From: Chloroflexota bacterium
GTDB taxonomy: Bacteria > Chloroflexota > Anaerolineae > Anaerolineales > Villigracilaceae
DNA length: 64,000 bases
Reading direction: 5' to 3'
Assembly (NCBI GenBank): GCA_021414245.1
Contig: JAIOOU010000007.1
Span: 310,001 to 374,000 of the forward strand
The position numbers and the translations under genes were made by a program. The notes beneath the pieces are model-generated. The model had not been told where the DNA came from. It did not search any database and worked only from the letters and a program-made list of their open reading frames with translations. Positions 57,834 to 64,000 of the stretch are shown here, piece after piece. Positions within the stretch are counted from its first letter, which is position 1. Every line of letters starts with the position of its first letter.

Positions 57834-58397
57834 TTGAATTCCAAATTAAAAGATTATCTGAATTTATTCGGAGTGGCGGGTGTCGTCATTGCCCTGGATC
57901 AATGGACCAAGTGGCTTGTACGTACGAATATTGAATTTGGATCGCAATGGCTGCCCGACGGGTTGAGCTGGCTTTCGCCCTATGCCCGTTTTGTCAACTG
58001 GCATAACAGCGGCGCGGCTTTTGGCATGTTCCAGAACGGCAACCTGGTGTTTACCGTACTGGCCATTGTTGTGATCGGCGCGATCATCTATTACTACCCG
58101 CAGGTTGAAGGCGCCGACTGGAGCTTGAAACTGGCCATGGGCCTGCAGCTCGGCGGCGCGGCTGGAAACCTGATCGACCGTCTGTTGGTGGGCAAGGTCA
58201 CGGATTTTATTTCCATTGGGGTATTCCCTGTTTTTAACGTGGCTGATTCAAGCATCACCATCGGTGTTTGTGTGCTGCTGCTTGGGATCTGGATCAAGGA
58301 ACAGCAGGAAAAAAAGAAGAAAGCCGACCAGCCCGGACTGGATGATGAACGATCGACGCATCAGGACAAGGCTGCCATTAATAGCGAGCAGTCGTGA
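57834..58397 (+). CDS. lspA: Lipoprotein signal peptidase
   Basis: Cleaves lipidated prolipoproteins, of which several are encoded in this window. The 187-residue product has four membrane helices and the family motifs VIALDQWTKWLV, FVNWHNSGAAFGMF, GGAAGNLIDRLLVGKVTDFI (first catalytic Asp) and FNVADSSITIG (second Asp). The C-terminal cytoplasmic tail (EQQEKKKKADQPG onward) is longer than usual. The start is taken as TTG at 57834, with GAGGTG just before it; the TTG at 57822 would put the Shine-Dalgarno inside the gene. TACAAT upstream may be the -10 box. Confidence 0.93.
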   Translation: MNSKLKDYLNLFGVAGVVIALDQWTKWLVRTNIEFGSQWLPDGLSWLSPYARFVNWHNSGAAFGMFQNGNLVFTVLAIVVIGAIIYYYPQVEGADWSLKLAMGLQLGGAAGNLIDRLLVGKVTDFISIGVFPVFNVADSSITIGVCVLLLGIWIKEQQEKKKKADQPGLDDERSTHQDKAAINSEQS

Positions 58398-59314
58398 GTG
58401 ATCGCATTGAAAAGTTTTCGTACTCCGGTGAAAAAGCCGGACGCCTTGATAAATTCCTGGTAACCTGTTTGCCCGAATTTTCGCGGGCACGTTTGCAGGG
58501 ATTGATCGACGAAGGCTTTGTTTTGATCAATGACGTTCCTGCCAGGAAATCCGGCCAGTCCATTGAATCAGGCACAGAGATCCAGGTGCGGATTCCGCCG
58601 CCTGTCCCGAGTGGACTGGTGGGCGAGGATATTCCCCTTGATATCATTTTTGAGAACGATGACCTGATCATCGTCAACAAGCCGGCTGGAATGGTGGTCC
58701 ATCCTGCGGCGGGACACGATTCGGGCACCCTGGTCCACGCGGTGCTGGGTTATGACCCCGATATGGAAGGCATCGGCGGAGAAGAACGGCCGGGCCTGGT
58801 CCATCGATTGGACAAGGAAACCTCCGGGTTGATCGTGCTCGCAAAGAATGAACGGGCCCATCGCTGGCTGCAGGATCAGTTTCGCCTGCGGACCGTTGAA
58901 AAGACCTACCTGGCGCTCGTGGATGGCAAGCCGCCCACACCGACCGGCCGGGTGGAGGCTTCCATTGGCCGGGACCCAAGCCACAGAAAGAAAATGGCCA
59001 TTGTGCCCGCCGGCAAGGGACGTGAATCGGTCAGTGAATATAAGACGCTCGAGTCCTTTAAGGATCATACGCTTTTGGAGTTCCATCCATTGACGGGCCG
59101 CACCCACCAGATCCGCTTACATTGCCAGTTTTTGGGCTGCCCGATCGTGGGGGATTCGATCTATGGAAGGAAAAGTCTGACGGCCGATATTGACAGGCAT
59201 TTTTTACATGCGGCGAAATTAAAGATCATCCTGCCGAATGAAACCAAACCGCGCGTATTTGAAGCGGAATTGCCCGATGAGTTGAAGAAGGTCTTGGAAG
59301 AAGTTAATCGCTAA
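58394..59314 (+). CDS. rluD: RluA-family pseudouridine synthase (RluD-like)
   Basis: A 306-residue enzyme with an N-terminal S4 RNA-binding domain ([21 protein letters not shown]) and the catalytic motif [17 protein letters not shown], whose Asp attacks the uridine. [11 protein letters not shown] and [13 protein letters not shown] are also typical. It probably modifies 23S rRNA helix 69, as RluD does; the target is inferred. The GTG start overlaps the lspA stop by four bases, an arrangement common in bacteria. Confidence 0.93.
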   Translation: MSDRIEKFSYSGEKAGRLDKFLVTCLPEFSRARLQGLIDEGFVLINDVPARKSGQSIESGTEIQVRIPPPVPSGLVGEDIPLDIIFENDDLIIVNKPAGMVVHPAAGHDSGTLVHAVLGYDPDMEGIGGEERPGLVHRLDKETSGLIVLAKNERAHRWLQDQFRLRTVEKTYLALVDGKPPTPTGRVEASIGRDPSHRKKMAIVPAGKGRESVSEYKTLESFKDHTLLEFHPLTGRTHQIRLHCQFLGCPIVGDSIYGRKSLTADIDRHFLHAAKLKIILPNETKPRVFEAELPDELKKVLEEVNR

Positions 59315-59325
59315 CAGGAGAATTT

Positions 59326-60363
59326 ATGGACTATGTGGACCTGCGCTCCGATACGGTCACCAAACCCACACCCGAAATGCGCGAGGCAATGGCCGAGGCT
59401 GAAGTGGGGGACGATGTATATATGGATGACCCCACCGTCAATAAATTACAGATTCGAGCTGCAGATCTGCTTGGCAAGGAAGACTCGCTGTTTGTGCCTT
59501 CCGGGACGATGGGAAATCTCCTGGCTTTGCTGGTCCACTGCCAGCGCGGGGATGAGGTGATCGTCGGTGATAAGTCTCATATTTACATGAACGAAGCAGG
59601 GGGGATGTCTGCGCTGGGCGGGATATATCCTCATCCAATCCGGAATCAACCGGATGGTTCCCTGTCGTTGGAGGAAATCCGTGCCTCCATTCAGACCGAG
59701 GACGTGCATCACACCATTACACGACTCATTTGCATCGAGAACACCCAGAACGTTTGCGGAGGTCTCCCGCTTTCCGTGGAATACACCCGGCAGGTGGGGA
59801 GAATCGCAAAAGATAACGGCCTTTATTTTCATATCGACGGTGCGCGGATATTCAATGCCGCCGCCGCCTTGAGCGTTCCGGCCAAAGACCTGGCTGCGCC
59901 CGCGGATTCGATCATGTTTTGTTTGAGCAAGGGGCTGGCCGCACCGGTCGGGTCGATGCTGGTGGGCAATCAAAAATTCATCGCCCGGGCGCGGCATTTG
60001 AGGAAGATGCTGGGCGGAGGCATGCGTCAGGCCGGCGTTCTGGCGGCGGCGGGGATGATCTCGCTGGAGAGAATGACCAGACGCCTGGGGGAGGATCATG
60101 CCAGGGCCAGAAAACTATCAGAGGGTCTGAAGCAGGTCACAGGTCTGGTTTTGGACCCGGGCTCTGCATCCACCAACATGGTTTATTTCAACCTCAAGGA
60201 TGAAGTCCGATTAAGTGTGGATCAAATTGTGGATGAAATGAGAAAGCGCGGAATCCTGGTGGATTGGGCCGGCCCGCGCCGCTTTCGCCTTGTAACCCAT
60301 TTTTGGGTGGACGATGCGGGAGTGGAAAAAACAGTCAGAGCCTTCTCAGAGATCTTGAAGTAA
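59326..60363 (+). CDS. ltaE: Low-specificity L-threonine aldolase
   Basis: A 345-residue fold-type I PLP enzyme that splits threonine/allo-threonine into glycine and acetaldehyde. Seen: [64 protein letters not shown], and the PLP Lys in [13 protein letters not shown]. The C-terminus has [10 protein letters not shown]. Length is normal. AGGAG precedes the ATG. It follows rluD by 11 bases. Confidence 0.94.
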   Translation: MDYVDLRSDTVTKPTPEMREAMAEAEVGDDVYMDDPTVNKLQIRAADLLGKEDSLFVPSGTMGNLLALLVHCQRGDEVIVGDKSHIYMNEAGGMSALGGIYPHPIRNQPDGSLSLEEIRASIQTEDVHHTITRLICIENTQNVCGGLPLSVEYTRQVGRIAKDNGLYFHIDGARIFNAAAALSVPAKDLAAPADSIMFCLSKGLAAPVGSMLVGNQKFIARARHLRKMLGGGMRQAGVLAAAGMISLERMTRRLGEDHARARKLSEGLKQVTGLVLDPGSASTNMVYFNLKDEVRLSVDQIVDEMRKRGILVDWAGPRRFRLVTHFWVDDAGVEKTVRAFSEILK

Positions 60364-60364
60364 T

Positions 60365-61924
60365 TTAATCCGAGTGCGCGGTTTCCCAGAACGCGGGAAC
60401 GGGCTCAATTTGATCCCGCCCGCGTTCTTTGGCTATATACAATCGTTTGTCTGCAAAGTCGATTAGTTTGGAAGTGACATCGATCTCGTCTGGAAAAACC
60501 GCAATTCCCATGCTGACTGTGGGGGTGGGTATTTTTAGATGCGAATTATTTTGCAGTTTTAAAGTGCCCAGGGTTTCACGGATGCGCTGGGCCACCAGTG
60601 TGGCCTGTTGTCCGTTCGTGTTCGGGAGGGCTATGGCGAATTCCTCGCCGCCCCAGCGCCCAACCGAATCGGTGTTTTTGATATGGCTGCGGATGATGTC
60701 GCACAGACTGACCAACACTTCATCTCCGGTAAGGTGACCGAAGGAATCGTTGTATTGTTTGAAGTGATCGATATCCAGCATGATCAGGCTGATGGGCTGC
60801 TTTAAGGCCTGGCAGGTTTCCGCCTGTTCATTTAATTTTTCAATAAAATAGCCGTGGTTGTAAACGCGGGTATGGCTGTCGAGTCTGGCTTCCTGCGCCA
60901 CCAGGGCGTGATGATAGGTATTGTCCAGGGCCAGGGCGGCGCGTTGTGCAATCGTGGAAAGCAGTTCCATGTCACTGCGGTCGAACGCATTGGGGCGATA
61001 GGAGCTGATCGCCATCAGTCCATCCACATGGGCGCCGCGCATGGGGACGCCCATCCATGAGAGGGAGGTCTTTTCCTTGCCAACGATCACCATTTCTACG
61101 TCGTCCAACTCGATCCCCAGCCTGAGATCGGGCAGAAAAAGCTCCTGCTGGTGGTTGATGACCCAGTTGGAAAGGGTGCCTTTTCTTTGCGTGCGCACAT
61201 CTTGGAAAAATTCCCCGTCGTCGTAAAACAATTCCAGGCGAATCTCGTCGCCGTCAAGAATACCGATATAGTAAGTGTCGGCCTCGAGCGCGTTTTGAAA
61301 TGCAGCGTTAAGCAGCGCGAAAACCTGTTTGGTCTCGAGCGTGGAGACGATCTGTCTGCTGAGCTCGTTGATGATCTCCAGTCTGTTAATTTGCTCCCGG
61401 GCGATCTTCTTCAATTGTTGAATGGTCTCGATCGCCATGATGGATGCAATGGTAAGGACCAGGTGGATGACCCATTGATGATCGGGAATGCTCCAGTCAA
61501 GGTGAAAGACAAAATGAATGGCAGTCGCGCTGAATACCAGAAAATAGGACGGCCCGCGGGTGGAGATCAGGGATGTGGCCATGGCTGAGATGATAATCAG
61601 GGTGTAGAGCATGTTGTCAATTTCATCCGGGATGAGAATCGACAGGATGCCGAGTGCCACACCTGAGATGAGCACATTGATCCATGAAAAATATTGTTTG
61701 TTGGGGGAGACCCGAAACAGATAGTAATAAAATGCAAGATACACGCTTCCCAGCACTCCAAAGAGAATGATGGTTATTCGGTGCAGCCTGTTTTCCGGGG
61801 GGAAATATACAAGGACGGAAGCGATCATCGCAAATAAAACGAAGGTGCCCGCCAGAATGGATGGCAGGATCGAGACCAAATTTTCCTGGGGTTTGAAGCC
61901 GCGGTGACCGCTTTTATTTTTCAT
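60365..61924 (-). CDS. Membrane diguanylate cyclase with GAF domain
   Basis: A 519-residue protein: about six N-terminal membrane helices (residues 15-165), a short coiled linker, a GAF domain (about 190-335, ALLNAAFQNALEADTYYIGIL), and a GGDEF domain with the active site GRWGGEEFAIALP. The allosteric inhibitory site five residues upstream reads KNTD instead of RxxD, so product inhibition may be lost. It makes c-di-GMP. It begins three bases after the stop of an HD-GYP protein gene on the same strand, so synthesis and breakdown are encoded together. Confidence 0.9.
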   Translation of the reverse strand: MKNKSGHRGFKPQENLVSILPSILAGTFVLFAMIASVLVYFPPENRLHRITIILFGVLGSVYLAFYYYLFRVSPNKQYFSWINVLISGVALGILSILIPDEIDNMLYTLIIISAMATSLISTRGPSYFLVFSATAIHFVFHLDWSIPDHQWVIHLVLTIASIMAIETIQQLKKIAREQINRLEIINELSRQIVSTLETKQVFALLNAAFQNALEADTYYIGILDGDEIRLELFYDDGEFFQDVRTQRKGTLSNWVINHQQELFLPDLRLGIELDDVEMVIVGKEKTSLSWMGVPMRGAHVDGLMAISSYRPNAFDRSDMELLSTIAQRAALALDNTYHHALVAQEARLDSHTRVYNHGYFIEKLNEQAETCQALKQPISLIMLDIDHFKQYNDSFGHLTGDEVLVSLCDIIRSHIKNTDSVGRWGGEEFAIALPNTNGQQATLVAQRIRETLGTLKLQNNSHLKIPTPTVSMGIAVFPDEIDVTSKLIDFADKRLYIAKERGRDQIEPVPAFWETAHSD

Positions 61925-61927
61925 TCA

Positions 61928-64000
61928 TTATTCCAGATTGACCGGGTTGGATGAAGTCCCGGGAATCACTTTTTCGAATAATAGAACCATTTGAGGATCG
62001 AAGAGAACCCCGGACTGCTTGCGCAGGTATTCAATGGCGGCCGACATGGAAACCTTTTTTCTGTAAGGGCGGTCGCTGGTAAGGGCATCAAAGGCATCCA
62101 CCACTGCGAAAATGCGGGCAAGCACCGGGATGTTTTCGCCGCTTAATCCATCCGGATATCCGGTCCCATCCCACCTTTCCTGATGATGACGAATGAGGGG
62201 GATTGTATCTTCGAGAAATGGGATACCGGATACGATCTTTGCTCCAATGTTCGGGTGCAGACGCATGACCTTCCATTCTTCCTCGCTCAAGGGTCCCGGT
62301 TTAAGCAGAATTGTATCGCTAATTCCGATTTTTCCAATGTCGTGTAGCAAAGATCCGCGCTCCAGTATCTTTAGTTGCGCTTGTGAATACCCAAGGGTCT
62401 CACCCAGTCTGGCCACAAGGTGACTGACCCTCAAACTGTGACCTTCCGTTTCGCGATCCCGCGCATCCAGTGCAGACATCAATGCCGCCAGGGTTTGATC
62501 GTAGGTTTCCTCCAATTTTTCATAGGCTGCCCTGATTTCGGCTGCCTGCCTGCGCGATTCGACCAACAGAAGTGAGCGTTCCAATGCGATGGCTGCCTGG
62601 TTTACCAGCGCCAGGAGGTCGCCTGGATTATGACTTTGATCTTCGGGCACATCCATCCAGATGGCCCCGTACTTCTGCACCGGTGTTTGTATTGGCAGGC
62701 AGGTTCGTGTAATTGATTGCCCCAAGGATATATGAATAAGCTGCCCGGAGGAGAACGTTTCATTGATCAGGTCCATCGGAGGCTTGTTCCGATGACCGTT
62801 CCCGTTGGAATCGATTTCCACCTGTGCGGTAATTTTCCCTTCGCGATCAAGCAAAATGATCCCGGTCGAAACGCTTTTTGTGAGCTTATGGGCGGTTTGG
62901 GCGATATCAGAAGCGGCATCTTCCAAATTCTCTGCCTGGATGATCTGGTTGCTCAATCGATACAGCAGGGAAGTGATCCTTAAGGATGTGCGAAGTTCCT
63001 GTTGCAGCCAGGTGCTTTCAAAGGCCCCGGCGGCCTGGATGGAAAGCAGTTCGGCGAGTGATTCGTCGTTTTCCGTAAAGAAAACCTCGTTTTGTTTTCC
63101 GAAGGCCAGGATGGCCCCGATGTTCATCCGATGCCAGCGGATCGGGATGACCATCATGCTTCGCAGCCCTGAATGATCCAAATTTAAATGTGAAGTGGCG
63201 GCATATTTTCTGATATCGCGAACACGGAATGGCTGGGCTGCATTAAACGCCATCTTGATCAATGCTTCAGAGTTTAGGGAGTTTCCCAGGGATTCCAGCA
63301 GGCCGGGCGCGTCGCCTGAAGAGGAACTTTGTGCGAAATTTCTTTCCTGTCCAAGCTGGATGCGAACATAGGTGAAACGGGCTTGAAGGATATCCCTGGC
63401 AATGGATGCCACTTCATTTGCGGTTGACTCCGGTTCCACCATGGAGGAAAGCTGGCTGCCTGTTTGAACGAGATCCATCAAGTGCCGATGATAGCCCGAA
63501 CGCTCCCAGGCCCGGGTAAGTTCGGAAGTGACCATTTCCGCCAGGTTGATGTCAATGCTGCCAAATGCGCCCGGATTTTCGCTGTTGAGCACGAGGGTTC
63601 CGGTGGCGTGCCCATTAAAGATCAGGGGAACGATCACAGCCGATTGATTTTTCTCGTTCTCAAAGCGGATGTAATCCGCGTCCCTGCTGATGTCGTTGAT
63701 GATCTGGGTTTTTCTCTGACGGATTGCCCGGCCGATCGCTCCGTCCGTAATACTTTGACGATAACCTGACGGGATCAGGCTGGTCTGCGGCCCGGCCGAG
63801 GCCAGGAGCATGAATTCCTTTTGATCCGAATCATAAACATACAGACTTGCTAGGGAGCAATTCAAGGCCCGCTCAAGGGTGTTCACGGCCAGTTGGGCAG
63901 CGACCGGCTGGTCCAGTTGATTCTCAAGCTGCTGGCTTAATTCCATGAAGTACACAAGCTGGGAGTTGCGCCTTTTTTCATTCTTTAATTGCCGCCCCAG
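61928..64000 (-). CDS. Multi-GAF HD-GYP phosphodiesterase, partial (N-terminus outside window)
   Basis: The frame is open through base 64000, so the protein is cut at its N-terminus; the GTG at 63955 is not taken as the real start because 15 more codons (ending RRNSQL) read on without a stop. It has three GAF-like domains (about 20-165, 180-330, 335-470 in the visible part), a coiled segment, then the HD-GYP domain: RDRETEGHSLRVSHLVARLG, LLHDIGKIG, HHQERWDGTGYPDGLSGENIP, VVDAFDALTSDRPYR. It is predicted to hydrolyse c-di-GMP. It is paired with the diguanylate cyclase gene. Confidence 0.9.
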   Translation of the reverse strand: MGRQLKNEKRRNSQLVYFMELSQQLENQLDQPVAAQLAVNTLERALNCSLASLYVYDSDQKEFMLLASAGPQTSLIPSGYRQSITDGAIGRAIRQRKTQIINDISRDADYIRFENEKNQSAVIVPLIFNGHATGTLVLNSENPGAFGSIDINLAEMVTSELTRAWERSGYHRHLMDLVQTGSQLSSMVEPESTANEVASIARDILQARFTYVRIQLGQERNFAQSSSSGDAPGLLESLGNSLNSEALIKMAFNAAQPFRVRDIRKYAATSHLNLDHSGLRSMMVIPIRWHRMNIGAILAFGKQNEVFFTENDESLAELLSIQAAGAFESTWLQQELRTSLRITSLLYRLSNQIIQAENLEDAASDIAQTAHKLTKSVSTGIILLDREGKITAQVEIDSNGNGHRNKPPMDLINETFSSGQLIHISLGQSITRTCLPIQTPVQKYGAIWMDVPEDQSHNPGDLLALVNQAAIALERSLLLVESRRQAAEIRAAYEKLEETYDQTLAALMSALDARDRETEGHSLRVSHLVARLGETLGYSQAQLKILERGSLLHDIGKIGISDTILLKPGPLSEEEWKVMRLHPNIGAKIVSGIPFLEDTIPLIRHHQERWDGTGYPDGLSGENIPVLARIFAVVDAFDALTSDRPYRKKVSMSAAIEYLRKQSGVLFDPQMVLLFEKVIPGTSSNPVNLE

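Noticed and set aside
1-64000. CRISPR arrays, tRNA or rRNA genes, insertion sequence transposases, prophage genes
   Set aside because: None was seen on either strand. Intergenic gaps are short and contain no cloverleaf-like or regularly spaced repeat sequence; no transposase or integrase domain was recognised.

Overview
The window reads as a bacterial chromosome segment of about 52% GC, densely coded, with short operons closed by strong intrinsic terminators. A Chloroflexota (Anaerolineae-like) source is my best guess. The hints are a GatCAB/AspRS indirect tRNA route, an F420-type (DDN-family) oxidoreductase, Lys/Ala-rich tails on ribosomal protein L21 and on PPDK, many Cys-rich lipoproteins, and dispersed palindromic repeats. 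This is inference from gene content; no rRNA or other marker is present.

Layout. 1-5.3 kb (minus): aspS, a dapB-like gene, gatC, gatA and gatB (cut by the window edge), preceded by what looks like a complete ribosome-mediated attenuator whose leader peptide is rich in Asn and Asp codons. 5.5-8.6 kb: two membrane proteins, an F420-family oxidoreductase and a methyltransferase. 8.6-21.2 kb (minus): accessory region with two GT-C glycosyltransferases, two SF1 helicases (one carrying a repeat element in frame), a low-GC membrane-anchored HerA-type ATPase, three exported proteins and a dienelactone hydrolase. 21.3-27.6 kb (plus): a small helical protein, L21, L27, an L31 fused to an RNA polymerase alpha-CTD-like domain, thymidine kinase, hpt, a CCA-type nucleotidyltransferase, a DEDD exonuclease and an alpha/beta hydrolase. 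27.7-37.2 kb: response regulator, PPDK, a lipoprotein, hemW with an MFS transporter, and a polyamine operon (speD, a thermospermine-synthase-like gene, speE). 37.4-47.4 kb: a large secreted propeller protein, pyruvate dehydrogenase E1/E2, a HEAT-repeat protein, a PGM-like metalloenzyme, a methyltransferase, and a thioredoxin-like gene with an in-frame UGA at the first position of its CxxC motif (candidate selenoprotein).

47.5-55.5 kb holds an EF-G paralogue and then a sulfur-transfer island: a ubiquitin-like sulfur carrier (CysO type), a Cys-codon leader peptide with possible attenuator, a CysM-type synthase, a JAMM protease, TusA, a DsrE-family protein, a second sulfur carrier with a repeat-derived C-terminal tail, a MoeZ-type activating enzyme with rhodanese domain, and a cystathionine beta-synthase-type enzyme. 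Together these resemble the protein-bound sulfur route to cysteine known from Mycobacterium. 55.6-64 kb: DUF1761 protein, GNAT, alr, lspA, rluD-type synthase, threonine aldolase, and a GGDEF / HD-GYP signalling pair, the latter cut by the window edge.

The most notable items are the Asn/Asp attenuator, the candidate UGA-Sec thioredoxin, the Cys-leader sulfur-carrier island and the L31-alphaCTD fusion. All were read by eye; none has been tested by search or folding software.
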